A DNA stretch of 64,000 bases from Roseiarcus sp036513315 (GTDB lineage: Bacteria > Pseudomonadota > Alphaproteobacteria > Rhizobiales > Beijerinckiaceae). The stretch spans positions 84,898 through 148,897 of the forward strand of contig DATBZF010000065.1 in the NCBI GenBank assembly GCA_036513315.1, given 5' to 3'. Positions 1-10,567 of the stretch are shown piece after piece. The notes below the pieces were generated by a model. It made no database searches, was not told the DNA's origin, and saw nothing but the letters and a program-made list of their open reading frames with translations. The stretch's first letter is position 1. Each line of letters opens with the position of its first letter. Made by a program: the position numbers and the translations under genes.

Positions 1-85
1 GATGGGCAAGCCACGCAACCCGGCGCCGGATTCCGAAAGGTGACCTCATTCAATCCCGAAGCCGAAAGAGAAGGACGAAAGAAGC

Positions 86-316
86 ATGACAATTCGCGTG
101 ATCTTGATATCGGCGTTTATTCTAGGCGTCTGTCCGGCCGCGTTCGCCACGTCGGGCACGCCTGAGCAGGAGGCCGCCTGCCGTCCCGATGTCCGCAAGT
201 TTTGCCATCACCTCAAAGAAGCCGACGGGGACGACGCCTATCTGGGATGCCTCGAGTTGAACCGCGACTCGCTGTCGAAGCCGTGCGACGCTATGTTGAA
301 AAACTATGGCAAGTAA
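86..316 (+). CDS. small exported cysteine-rich protein
   Basis: Encodes 76 residues. Residues 1–21 look like a Sec signal peptide (hydrophobic core ending in a PAAFA-type cleavage region). The mature part is short, acidic and basic mixed, with four cysteines (C32, C40, C55, C67) spaced like a single unit of the cysteine-rich (GLG1-type) repeat found in many alphaproteobacterial periplasmic proteins. An AAGGA-like ribosome site precedes the ATG. Disulfide formation in the periplasm is likely; the function is unknown. It is followed in the same direction, 121 bp on, by the DUF2147 gene, which is also exported. Confidence 0.7.
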   Translation: MTIRVILISAFILGVCPAAFATSGTPEQEAACRPDVRKFCHHLKEADGDDAYLGCLELNRDSLSKPCDAMLKNYGK

Positions 317-437
317 TCAGCGTCAGTCGACCGGTCGGGCGCACCTTTAGCGGTATCGCAACAGCGGGGTTTGTCCATCAATCGGCCGCATTGGTCGGCG
401 ACACAAAGTCGGTCTTCGCCAGCTCAGGAAGTAGAAA

Positions 438-1115
438 ATGAGGCTCAGACTCAGGTATACCGCAATGATCGTGGCAACAATACTGGCCACGGGCTATGCT
501 TATCCGACGTTTAGCCAGGACAATTCGACAAACCCGTCGCCGAACAAGCCGGCGGCGCCGGCAGCGAACAAGGCTGCACCCGCGGCGCCGAGCAAGACCG
601 GAACGGCGGCGCCAAAGCACGATCCGACACCGAAGAAGGATGCGACGGCCGCGGCCCCTGCAACGTATGACCATAAGACGGCCGCCGGATTCTGGCAGCA
701 GATGGACGATGACGGCTTTGTCGGAGGCTGGTTCTACTTCAGCGAGAAGAACGGGCTTTACGAGGGCCGGCTCGTCAAAATGTTCAAGAAGTCTGGCTCG
801 CCCGATTTTAGCGATAAATGCGAAAAATGCGAGGGAGACCAGAAGGACGCGCTCATGCTGGGCCTCACTATCGTCAAAGGCATGAAGCGCGACGGCCGCA
901 ATTACGAGGAAGGGAGCATTCTCGACCCCCGCGACGGCACGCTCTATCACGCTCAGATGAAGTTAAGCGCTGACGGGAAAGAACTTGAGGTGCGCGGCTA
1001 CCTGGGCATTCCGCTGCTCGGCCAGACACAAGTGTGGAAGCGTCTTCCGGACGACTCGATCGCGCCGGCCGATATTCCCAAGGATTCGCTCGGGCCCGCC
1101 GCAGCGGCGCAGTAA
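438..1115 (+). CDS. exported DUF2147-domain protein with Ala/Pro/Lys linker
   Basis: Encodes 225 residues. A signal peptide covers about residues 1–27. A low-complexity Ala/Pro/Lys-rich linker (about 28–78) resembles a cell-wall-spanning or extended periplasmic tether. A DUF2147-like domain follows (about 85–205): it begins with a GFWQQMDDDGFVGGW segment, has the ILDPRDGTLYHAQM stretch, and ends with VRGYLGIPLLGQTQVWKR, all typical of this family. An unusual CEKC pair sits in the loop where many relatives have a single cysteine. DUF2147 proteins are periplasmic with no defined activity. AGGAAG precedes the ATG by about 8 bases. Confidence 0.8.
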   Translation: MRLRLRYTAMIVATILATGYAYPTFSQDNSTNPSPNKPAAPAANKAAPAAPSKTGTAAPKHDPTPKKDATAAAPATYDHKTAAGFWQQMDDDGFVGGWFYFSEKNGLYEGRLVKMFKKSGSPDFSDKCEKCEGDQKDALMLGLTIVKGMKRDGRNYEEGSILDPRDGTLYHAQMKLSADGKELEVRGYLGIPLLGQTQVWKRLPDDSIAPADIPKDSLGPAAAAQ

Positions 1116-1216
1116 AAATCGATGGACTCGGTTTTGAGGGGCGCTCGATCAGGCGCAAGATATCCCACTTGGACATTCCGTCGACAAAACCGCGGGCAAG
1201 TTTGTTGACCGTCAGC

Positions 1217-1435
1217 TCAGACCCTCACGCCTGTCAGAGCCAGCAAAAAGCGAAATAGCCGGGGCATGCTGGGGCGGGTGACGGCGACCGTGCCGCCAGC
1301 GACGGTGTCGATCGTCGACAGTCGAGCGGCAGACGACTTCTGGCGACCGATGCGATCAGCGGCTTGATGAGGCGCCTGCGGACCAGGCTTCGCCATAGAA
1401 TTCTTGGTAACGGTATCGCTCTTCGTCTTCGGCAT
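1217..1435 (-). CDS. possible small basic protein, unknown
   Basis: A 72-codon reading frame with no recognisable family. The start was chosen because GGAGG lies 5–6 bases upstream of the ATG on the minus strand, which is better than expected for a random frame. The product is basic in its first half and ends in a short hydrophobic stretch (RLFRFLLALTGV). It stands alone between two plus-strand genes. It could equally be a chance frame in non-coding DNA. Confidence 0.3.
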   Translation of the reverse strand: MPKTKSDTVTKNSMAKPGPQAPHQAADRIGRQKSSAARLSTIDTVAGGTVAVTRPSMPRLFRFLLALTGVRV

Positions 1436-1944
1436 GATATCCTCCACTGCTCGCGCACGCGGGTCCAAGCCTATTTTGCTTGATCTTTACTACGCATTTC
1501 ATGACCCGTCACGCGTTTTGTCAATCTGTATTCGTCACCGTAACTGCGCTCTTCTCTCGCCGACCCGCGCCGGCCTCGTCAAATTGGCGCTGCGGTCGCG
1601 GTCGGTCCCTCGCGAGGGCCTGCACTAGGGTGGCGTTTCGGGCATCGGTTTCCTACGAGTAGCGATTCTTGCCGATAGTCCGCTGACGTTATGCTAAAAA
1701 TGAGGCCAATTGGAACGGCGCTCTTTCACCGTTCCGTTACTCGGGACGCCGCGACCTAGCCACGCCGCGGGGCAATATAGCCCCCATCCTTTCGCTCCAA
1801 TTGAGCAGCGATTTTCATTGCCGGCGAATTATGTATTCCTATCTTATATGCTATGGCTGCTTCACTAATTATTTGCGGACAAAGACCCGACCGAGCCGCC
1901 GCGCTTCCTCGGAGTGAACTGACCAACTCCGAAAGGGAGAGAGC
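1436..1944. other. non-coding stretch upstream of the RND exporter
   Basis: About 500 bp without a convincing gene. The last 130 bp are clearly more AT-rich than the surroundings. They contain a possible promoter for the exporter: TTGCCG at 1818 and TATCTT at 1840, 16 bp apart. No repeat or RNA gene was recognised. Confidence 0.4.
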
Positions 1945-4368
1945 TTGATCATGAGTGGGCAAGACCCGACAGCCACGCCGATAGCTGCGGGGCTTGCAAA
2001 GCGCCTCGACATTGCCCTCGGCGTCGAGCATTTCGGGTTGATCCCGCTTCGCAGGCCAATTTTGTCGATAATGGTCGTCGTTGTCTTGGCGATCGCGGCG
2101 GTATTTGGCGTCCAGCGGATCAAGATCGACGATTCGCTGAGCCAATTGTTTCGGTCGGATACGCCTGAGTTCAAGCAATTCGAGCAGGTTTCGCGCCAGT
2201 TTCCATCTAGCGAATATGACGTGCTGGTTGTTGTCGAGGGCAAGTCGCTTCTTTCCCGCGAGTCGATCGAAAAGTTGCGTACGCTTGTCACCGATCTTCA
2301 ACTCGTCGACGGCGCGCGCGGAATCATTTCCCTCTTCTCGGCGCGCCAGCCCTCCGAGACCGGCGGCATTCCGGCGCCCTTATTTCCTGAAGAGCTGCCC
2401 GAGGGGCCGGAATACGAAAAACTGGTGACGCGCGCGATGGAAAATGAGCTCATCCGCGGCAAGCTTCTTTCCGACGACGGCACCCTCGCTCTTGTCGTTC
2501 TTTCGCTCGATCCGGCGATCGTGGAAGGCGCCAAACTCAGACCTGTGATCGACGACATTCGCCGGACGATGGGCGAGGACATGCAAGGCGCCGGCGTGAC
2601 ATCGCAATTGTCGGGCGTGCCGGTGATGCAACTCGAAATCCGCAACGCGCTCGAGCGCGACCGGCTCGTCTATAACGCGATCGGCTTTCTCGCCGGCTGC
2701 GCCATTGCGATCCTTTTCTTCCGGCGCGTATCGTTCATGATCGTCGCCGCGGGTCCGCCGCTTCTCGCGATTCTTTTCGCGATCGGCGCTTTTGGCTGGC
2801 TGGGCTTTCGCCTGAACATGTTCCTGAACGTGATGACCCCGCTCATCATGGTGATCAGCTTTTCCGACAGCATGCAACTGACCTTTGCCGCGCGCGATCG
2901 CCTGATCGCCGGCGAAGACAAGCTGACGGCGTTTCGCAACGCCATTCTCGTCGTCGGGCCGGCCTGCGTGCTAACGCATGCGACGGCGGGGCTTTCCTTC
3001 CTCGGGCTGTTGTTTTCCGATTCGGAGGTCATCCGCACCTTCGGCGAAGCCGGCTTTGTCGCGACCGCCATCGCTCTGGTGACCGTACTCTCGCTAGTCC
3101 CGGTGCTCGGCGTGCTGCTGGTGCGCAAGGAGGCCGCTTTGGCGACGACTTTCGGAGGCGCGGATGTCGGCGTCAACGCGCTGCGTCGTTTTTGCGACTG
3201 GATCGCCCTGCGAATGGTGCGGCGGCCCGGCGCCTATAGTTTGATCGCACTTCTCGTCATTGGCGGCCTCGGCGCGGCCTATGTTGGCCTGCAGCCCCGT
3301 TATCGCCTCGCCGACCAGGTCCCCGATAAGGAACAGGCGGTGCATGCGAGCGGCCGACTCGACGAAAAACTGGCCGGCTCCAATCCGATCGACGTTCTGA
3401 TCAAATTCCCGGACGGCGCCGGTCTCTATGCGCCTCAGAGCCTGGAGACGATCGCCGAAGTGCATCAGGCCCTTGAAGGAGAGGCCGGCGTCGGCAATGT
3501 CTGGTCGCTGGAGACGCTGCGCCGCTGGCTCACCGAAAAACTCGGCAAGTCCGACGACGCCACGTTGAAGCAATATGTCGATCTGCTGCCGGAATACCTG
3601 GTGCGGCGATTCGTGTCGGCAGATCGAGAAGCGGTGATCGTCTCAGGCTTGGTGCCGGACAAGGATTCGGCGCGGCTGCTGCCGATCGTCAATGAGGTGA
3701 ATGAGAAGCTCGACAAAGTGCGCGCCGAGCACCCCGATTATACGATCGCGGTGACGGGCCTGTCGGTGATCGCCGCCCGCAACAGCGCCGGCATGATAGG
3801 TAAGCTCAACTCTGGGCTGACGATCGAATTCCTTTTCATAGCCGCTTTCATCGGCCTCGCCTTTCGTTCGCTGCCGGTGATGTTCGCCGCCCTGCTGCCC
3901 GGCATATTTCCGATCGTGGCGGCGGGCACGCTGCTACGGCTTCTCGGCGAGGGCCTGCAATTTTCCAGCATCGTCGCGTTGACCGTGTCGTTCGGGCTAG
4001 GCTTGAGCGCGACCATCCATTTCATGAACCGCATGTGGCGGGAAGATCGCCCCGACGCAGATCCCGCGATCGCCGTGGAGCGCGCCACTGTGCTCGTCGG
4101 CCCGGCGCTCATCCTGACATCGGTGGTCCTGTCGTGCGGCCTGGCGGCGTTGACTTACTCCAATCTGCCGACGCTCCGCCTGTTCGGCTGGCTGAGCGCC
4201 TTCGCGATGCTCGCCGCGCTGGTCGCGGACCTCTTGATATTGCGACCGGTCATCACCTATCTGATGCGGCTCTGGAGAAAAATCAGACCGTATAAATCAT
4301 CGGAGCGCGAGAGCAGCGCATCATTTTACGACCAACCGATCGAGGGGCGGAATAATGTCAATAACTAG
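1945..4368 (+). CDS. RND/MMPL-family exporter
   Basis: Encodes 807 residues of the RND superfamily (COG1033/MMPL type). It has the duplicated plan of this group: one N-terminal membrane helix (about 37–57), a large periplasmic domain, five or six helices (about 230–400), a second copy starting near 435, a second periplasmic domain and a final helix bundle (about 620–780). Such proteins export lipids, hopanoids or hydrophobic compounds using the proton gradient. Two starts compete: TTG at 1945, 5 bases from a GGGAG ribosome site, and ATG at 1951, 11 bases away. The stop overlaps the start of the next gene by 14 bp, so the two are translationally coupled and the exported partner may act with this pump. 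The substrate is unknown. Confidence 0.85.
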   Translation: MIMSGQDPTATPIAAGLAKRLDIALGVEHFGLIPLRRPILSIMVVVVLAIAAVFGVQRIKIDDSLSQLFRSDTPEFKQFEQVSRQFPSSEYDVLVVVEGKSLLSRESIEKLRTLVTDLQLVDGARGIISLFSARQPSETGGIPAPLFPEELPEGPEYEKLVTRAMENELIRGKLLSDDGTLALVVLSLDPAIVEGAKLRPVIDDIRRTMGEDMQGAGVTSQLSGVPVMQLEIRNALERDRLVYNAIGFLAGCAIAILFFRRVSFMIVAAGPPLLAILFAIGAFGWLGFRLNMFLNVMTPLIMVISFSDSMQLTFAARDRLIAGEDKLTAFRNAILVVGPACVLTHATAGLSFLGLLFSDSEVIRTFGEAGFVATAIALVTVLSLVPVLGVLLVRKEAALATTFGGADVGVNALRRFCDWIALRMVRRPGAYSLIALLVIGGLGAAYVGLQPRYRLADQVPDKEQAVHASGRLDEKLAGSNPIDVLIKFPDGAGLYAPQSLETIAEVHQALEGEAGVGNVWSLETLRRWLTEKLGKSDDATLKQYVDLLPEYLVRRFVSADREAVIVSGLVPDKDSARLLPIVNEVNEKLDKVRAEHPDYTIAVTGLSVIAARNSAGMIGKLNSGLTIEFLFIAAFIGLAFRSLPVMFAALLPGIFPIVAAGTLLRLLGEGLQFSSIVALTVSFGLGLSATIHFMNRMWREDRPDADPAIAVERATVLVGPALILTSVVLSCGLAALTYSNLPTLRLFGWLSAFAMLAALVADLLILRPVITYLMRLWRKIRPYKSSERESSASFYDQPIEGRNNVNN

Positions 4369-4882
4369 AATGGCGCGGTTAGATCGTTCTTCTCATGGAG
4401 GCCGCCTGCTGGCGGCTGGCGTGGTCGCTCTCTTGCTCTGTCCGCCGCTCGCGATGGCGCAACCGTCGGCCGGTCCGTTTACGAAGTTCGACGGCAGTTG
4501 GCGAGGCTCCGGTCAGGTCGTCGGCTCGGATGGCAAGCACGAGAAAATATCCTGCCGGGCGCATTATTCGATCCCGCCGAGCGGCAACGCACTTTCGCAG
4601 TCGCTCGTCTGCGCCAGCGACAGTTATCGTTTCGAAGTCCAGAGCGACGTCGTCGCCACCGACGGACATAACGTCCAGGGCACTTGGCAGGAGACGACGC
4701 GCAGGGCAAGCGGCGATCTGGTCGGTCAGGTCTCGGACGGCCAGTTCCACGGCAGCGTCTCGGGAACCGGCTTTACCGCGGAAATATCCCTGAAGATGAA
4801 CGGCGGCAGACAATCGGTGACCATCGTCCCGCAAGGGAGCAATATCGCCAAAGTCGATATTGTGATGTCGCCGGGCGGCTGA
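4355..4882 (+). CDS. exported protein coupled to the RND exporter, unknown
   Basis: Encodes 175 residues with a signal peptide (about 1–36, ending LAMAQ). The rest looks like a small beta-rich lipocalin-like or DUF-type domain: FDGSWRGSG near the mature N-terminus, then alternating short beta strands with GTW, GSVSGTGF and IVPQG segments, and two cysteines (about C64 and C82). I do not recognise the family. Its start lies inside the end of the RND exporter gene (14-bp overlap), so the two are almost certainly one transcript, and a role in carrying or sensing the exporter's substrate in the periplasm is plausible. Confidence 0.75.
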   Translation: MSITRMARLDRSSHGGRLLAAGVVALLLCPPLAMAQPSAGPFTKFDGSWRGSGQVVGSDGKHEKISCRAHYSIPPSGNALSQSLVCASDSYRFEVQSDVVATDGHNVQGTWQETTRRASGDLVGQVSDGQFHGSVSGTGFTAEISLKMNGGRQSVTIVPQGSNIAKVDIVMSPGG

Positions 4883-5018
4883 ACCGGGGAAGAACCCAAC
4901 AGCCGCGAGGAAGCGTCGCGCGCGGCCGGTTTTGCAATCTCACGGCCCATGGCGCCAAGCAGTGCTCGCGGGCGAGAAAGATCCGCGCGGGAGCGGTCAA
5001 TGACCGTGGGAACGATCC

Positions 5019-5040
5019 GCGGCCGCGCAACCGCGGCCGC
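5019..5040. terminator. GC hairpin between convergent genes
   Basis: A perfect 9-bp inverted repeat (GCGGCCGCG / CGCGGCCGC) with a 4-base CAAC loop, midway between a plus-strand gene ending at 4882 and a minus-strand gene ending at 5064. There is no T-run on either side, so it may act as a stabilising hairpin or a weak two-way terminator. Confidence 0.5.
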
Positions 5041-5063
5041 TGAGGCGGCGCCCTATTCCGGCT

Positions 5064-5270
5064 TTACTGGAACAATAGCGCGGCGCTGACATAGACGATG
5101 CAGACAAGGAAGGTGAGAACGACCGCGCCGACGAGCCGCGTGATCACCGTCAGGCCGTGCATGAAGTCATAGGTCGTGCGCCGCCCCTCAAGCGGCCAAA
5201 AAAAGGTCGCCAGCCATATCAGGGCGATGGCGCCGGCCGGAAAGATCGAATACGCGATAAGGACGTCCAT
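5064..5270 (-). CDS. small two-helix membrane protein
   Basis: Encodes 68 residues with two strong membrane helices (about 3–23 and 43–66) separated by a charged loop (PLEGRRTTYDFMHG). I chose ATG at 5270 rather than TTG at 5276 because GGAAGAG lies 7 bases from the ATG but would touch the TTG. No family was recognised. It stands alone between convergent and co-oriented neighbours; the next minus-strand gene, the carboxylase, ends about 250 bp upstream of it. Confidence 0.55.
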   Translation of the reverse strand: MDVLIAYSIFPAGAIALIWLATFFWPLEGRRTTYDFMHGLTVITRLVGAVVLTFLVCIVYVSAALLFQ

Positions 5271-5516
5271 GCTCAAACTCTTCCCGACCGATCGCGCCTC
5301 CGGCCCGAAGGCCGCGCGTGGACTCGATCAATGCCGTCCACGCTTGGCAAGGCGATATATTGAGCAGCTGATAGGTCTGTGACAATGCCGCGATCGCCGT
5401 GTTAAATTTTATACGGAGGCATGCGCAACGGGGCCTGATCAGTCCTGCTCATGGGCCCCGTCGCGTCGAGCCGCCGCTCACCTGTCGGGGTCCTCCCGGT
5501 CAGGACGCCAGGCCGG

Positions 5517-7532
5517 CTAAGCGCCGGTCGCCGCGACCGGTTCGATCGCGATCACCAGATCGCCCGCCGCGAGCGTTTGCCCTTTGGCGGCGACCACCTC
5601 AGCGACGCGCCCCGCCGCCGGGCTCTTGATGTCTACGAAGAGCTTCATGGATTCCAGCACGGCGACGATCTCGTTCGCCTCGACCGTTGAACCTTGCGCC
5701 ACCCTGATTTCGGTGAGAACGCCGGGCATCGGGGCTGTCACCGACCAGGCCGGCTCGAACGCCGCGGCGCGCCCCGCCACACCAGCCTCGACCGCGAGGC
5801 CGACGTCAAACCGGGTCTCGAGCGGACCCAGCCGGATGAAGATCGTCGCGCCGGCGGCGACAAAGGGAGCGAGATAACGGATTCCATCGATTTCGGCGGT
5901 GATCGCTCCCTCTTCCAATCGCGCCTCGATGACTGAGGATCCGCTTTCGTCCGTTACTGTCAGGCGGTCGAGGCCGCCTTCGATCGTCATCCGCGTTGCC
6001 GCACGTACGAAACTCACCGCTAGGGCGCACCGGCCCGCGCGCCCACTTGGCGTCGACAGCCGAAAAGCCGAGAGGTTGAACCAGGGCGACGTCAATTCTT
6101 GACGCTGGCGCTCATGCTCGCTGAGCAGCCACGCGACCGCCGCCAGCCGAGGCAGCATCGCCAATGGATCGGTGGGAGGGGCCCAGCCTTGTGGAAACGC
6201 GTCGGACACAAAGCTTGTCGTCGCCCGCCCCTCGGCGAAAATCGGGCTCCTCACCGCGTCGACGAGAAAAGGCCTGATCGTCGCTACTCCGAGCACGGTC
6301 AGGCGTTCGAGCGCCGCGACCAGCCGAGCCGAGGCGTCGGGGCGATCGGAACCATGCGCGATGATTTTGGCGAGCAGGGAATCGTAATTGGGACCGACCA
6401 TCGAGCCCGTCGCCACGCCGGAATCGACGCGGATTCCCTCGCCTTCCGGCGCGCGCCACAGGACGATGCGCCCGACATCGGGGCGAAAGCCTTCATCTGC
6501 GCGTTCGGCGGCGATTCGCGCTTCAATGGCGTGTCCCGAACAGCGAATGTCTTCCTGAGTGAACGTGAGGCTTTCGCCCGCAGCGGCCCGCAATTGCCAT
6601 TCGACGAGGTCAAGACCGGTGACGGCCTCAGTGACCGTATGCTCGACTTGAAGCCGCGTATTCATTTCGAGAAAGAAATATTGCTCCGTCGCCGCATCCA
6701 GAATGAACTCGATCGTGCCGGCTGAATCATAGCCAATCGATCTGGCCAGCCGCACCGCGTCCGCATGCAGCGCCGCGCGGCAGACGTCGGAAAGGTTAGC
6801 CGCTGGCGTCTCCTCAAGAAGCTTCTGGCCGCTGCGCTGAACCGAGCAATCGCGTTCGAACAGATGGACGAGATGGCCATGTCTGTCGCCGAGCACCTGC
6901 ACTTCGACATGGCGCGGACGCGCGATCAGTTTTTCTATGAGGAGCCGGCCGTCGCCAAAGGCGGCCTCCGCCTCGCGACGGGCGCTGACGATGGCGTTCT
7001 CCAACCCGGCTTCGTCGACGACCGGCCGCATGCCTTTGCCGCCGCCGCCCGACGAGGCCTTGACCATGACAGGAAGGCCAAGGAGCCGCGCTTCGGCAAC
7101 AAGGCGCACGACCTCCTGGTCGTCGCCCTCATAGCCCGGAACGACCGGGACGCCAGCCAGGACGGCGAGCCGCTTTGCCTGGATTTTCGACCCCATCGCC
7201 TCAATCGCTTGGAGATGCGGCCCGACCCAGATGAGGCCCGTCGCGGCGCACGCGCGCGGCAGGTCAGGCTTTTCCGACAGGAAGCCGTAGCCCGGATGGA
7301 TCGCCTCGGCGCCTGTCGCCCGCGCGGCTTCGATGATGTGCTCAACGCTGAGATAGCTTTCGCGCGCCGAGGCCGGCCCGATCCGAACAGCCTCGTCCGC
7401 CATCGCGACATGCAAGGCGTCGCGATCGGCGTCGGAATAGACGGCGATTGTCCGCAGTCCCATGCGGCGCGCGGCGCGGATGATGCGGACTGCGATCTCG
7501 CCGCGATTGGCGATCAAAAGAGATCGGAACAT
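5517..7532 (-). CDS. acyl-CoA carboxylase alpha subunit (biotin carboxylase + biotin carrier)
   Basis: Encodes 671 residues. It carries the ATP-dependent biotin carboxylation half of a methylcrotonyl/geranyl/propionyl-CoA type carboxylase. The N-terminal biotin carboxylase domain (about 1–450) opens with LLIANRGEIAVRI and contains the ATP-grasp glycine loop KASSGGGGKGMR. The C-terminal biotinyl domain has VLESMKLF, with the lysine to be biotinylated at K630. The start at ATG 7532 aligns with the family start. It lies 11 bp downstream of the carboxyltransferase stop, so the two form an operon. Which acyl-CoA is used cannot be read from the sequence: no HMG-CoA lyase or crotonase-type hydratase is adjacent, which argues against a standard leucine (liu) operon. 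Confidence 0.88.
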   Translation of the reverse strand: MFRSLLIANRGEIAVRIIRAARRMGLRTIAVYSDADRDALHVAMADEAVRIGPASARESYLSVEHIIEAARATGAEAIHPGYGFLSEKPDLPRACAATGLIWVGPHLQAIEAMGSKIQAKRLAVLAGVPVVPGYEGDDQEVVRLVAEARLLGLPVMVKASSGGGGKGMRPVVDEAGLENAIVSARREAEAAFGDGRLLIEKLIARPRHVEVQVLGDRHGHLVHLFERDCSVQRSGQKLLEETPAANLSDVCRAALHADAVRLARSIGYDSAGTIEFILDAATEQYFFLEMNTRLQVEHTVTEAVTGLDLVEWQLRAAAGESLTFTQEDIRCSGHAIEARIAAERADEGFRPDVGRIVLWRAPEGEGIRVDSGVATGSMVGPNYDSLLAKIIAHGSDRPDASARLVAALERLTVLGVATIRPFLVDAVRSPIFAEGRATTSFVSDAFPQGWAPPTDPLAMLPRLAAVAWLLSEHERQRQELTSPWFNLSAFRLSTPSGRAGRCALAVSFVRAATRMTIEGGLDRLTVTDESGSSVIEARLEEGAITAEIDGIRYLAPFVAAGATIFIRLGPLETRFDVGLAVEAGVAGRAAAFEPAWSVTAPMPGVLTEIRVAQGSTVEANEIVAVLESMKLFVDIKSPAAGRVAEVVAAKGQTLAAGDLVIAIEPVAATGA

Positions 7533-7543
7533 GAGAGGCGCGC

Positions 7544-9214
<1,671 letters not shown>

Positions 9215-9219
9215 TTCAC

Positions 9220-9240
9220 CTAACGACTGTTAGAAATAAC
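9220..9240. promoter_or_regulatory. TetR-type operator in the divergent carboxylase/dehydrogenase promoter
   Basis: CTAACgactGTTAG (5-bp arms) overlaps a second palindrome, GTTAgaaaTAAC. The pair fills the space between the divergent carboxylase operon (start 9214) and the acyl-CoA dehydrogenase (start 9288). The TetR gene at 10568 is the obvious candidate to bind it. Binding is inferred from position and symmetry only. Confidence 0.55.
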
Positions 9241-9287
9241 CTGCCGGCCCGTCAACAAAATTGTGAAAGCGTGGCGAGGATTTCGTC

Positions 9288-10466
9288 ATGAATATCGCTG
9301 CCAAACCCCGATTTGCGCCATCTGCCGGGTCGCCGTTCTTTGGCGAGGAACATGAGATGCTGCGCGCCCAGGTGCGCCGCTTCGTGGAAGCGGAGATCAA
9401 GCCCCACGCGGCGCAATGGGAAGAAGCGGGCTTCGTCCCGCGCGAGGTTTTGCGCCGCATGGGCGCGCTGGGCTTTTTCGGCATCCGCTATCCCGCCCAA
9501 TATGGCGGCGCGGAAATGGACACACTCGCCACGGTCGCGCTCGCCGAGGAGTTAGGTCGGTCTACGTTCTCCGGCGTCGCAATTACCGCGCTCGTCCATA
9601 CCGACATGGCGTCGGTGCACCTCGCCAATACCGGCAGCGACGCGCAGAAGGCGCGCTGGATGCCGGGCGTGGTCGACGGGAGCGTCATCACCGCAGTCGC
9701 CATCACCGAACCGGAAGCCGGCTCCGATGTAAAGGGTATGCGCATGAGCGCGCGGCGCGAGGGCGGGAATTATATTCTCAACGGCGTCAAGACTTTCATC
9801 ACCAATGGCGTCCACGCCGATCTTTATTGCGTCGCCGCCAAAGCCGACGCGGGAGGTCCAGCGAGCCGCTCTGTGTCGATGTTTCTTGTCGAGAAGGGCG
9901 CGCCGGGATTCAAGGTCGGCCGCGCGCTGAGCAAACATGGCTGGCGATCCTCCGACACGGCCGAGCTCGTCTTCGAGGATTGTCGCATCCCGGCGGAGAA
10001 CCTTCTGGGTCAGGAAGGCCAGGGTTTCTACGCCATCATGCGCAACTTCCAGAACGAACGTACCGTTCTGGGCGCAATGGCGATGGGGGAGGCGCAAGCC
10101 GCCCTGGATCTCACGCTTGATTATGTGAAGACGCGCAAGGCTTTTGGCGGCCCCCTGTGGGACAAACAGGCGATCCGCCAGCGGCTGGCCATGCTGTCGG
10201 CCAAGGTCGAGGCGGGCCGTCAACTGGTTTACAACGCCGCCTGGCGCGACTCGCAGGGCCTGGACGCGACCAAAGAAGTGTCGATGGTGAAAGCCTATTG
10301 CGGCGAACTGGTGAATGCGGTGATGTATGATTGTCTGCAATTCCACGGCGGCGCGGGCTATATGAGCGAAAGCGCGATCGAACGCATGACCAGGGATGCG
10401 CGGATTCAATCGATCGGCGGCGGCGCCACCGAGGTGATGCTGGAGGAAATCGCCAAACGATTGTGA
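9288..10466 (+). CDS. acyl-CoA dehydrogenase
   Basis: Encodes 392 residues, the normal length for the FAD-dependent acyl-CoA dehydrogenase family, which introduces a 2,3-double bond and passes electrons to ETF. Visible landmarks are AITEPEAGSDVKG (FAD/substrate loop), a K-T-F-I-T-N-G segment, QFHGGAGYMSES near the C-terminus, and the expected catalytic glutamate in GGGATEVM (E382). GAGGA precedes the ATG. It is divergent from the carboxylase genes across a probable TetR operator, so the likely sequence of reactions is acyl-CoA to enoyl-CoA to carboxylated enoyl-CoA. The substrate may be branched or isoprenoid-like, as in the isovaleryl- or citronellyl-CoA pathways. Confidence 0.88.
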   Translation: MNIAAKPRFAPSAGSPFFGEEHEMLRAQVRRFVEAEIKPHAAQWEEAGFVPREVLRRMGALGFFGIRYPAQYGGAEMDTLATVALAEELGRSTFSGVAITALVHTDMASVHLANTGSDAQKARWMPGVVDGSVITAVAITEPEAGSDVKGMRMSARREGGNYILNGVKTFITNGVHADLYCVAAKADAGGPASRSVSMFLVEKGAPGFKVGRALSKHGWRSSDTAELVFEDCRIPAENLLGQEGQGFYAIMRNFQNERTVLGAMAMGEAQAALDLTLDYVKTRKAFGGPLWDKQAIRQRLAMLSAKVEAGRQLVYNAAWRDSQGLDATKEVSMVKAYCGELVNAVMYDCLQFHGGAGYMSESAIERMTRDARIQSIGGGATEVMLEEIAKRL

Positions 10467-10567
10467 TCCGCCATTGCGCTCTGGCGGCTGCCAAGCGACC
10501 ACCGCCTGGGAAGCCAAGATCGGGAATTGGGATCGATGAACAAATGTCTCCCTGCTGCGAATATCCG

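Noticed and set aside
2..43. Short frame ending in GKPRNPAPDSER at the window's left edge
   Set aside because: Could be the end of an upstream gene, but 13 codons without context cannot be supported.
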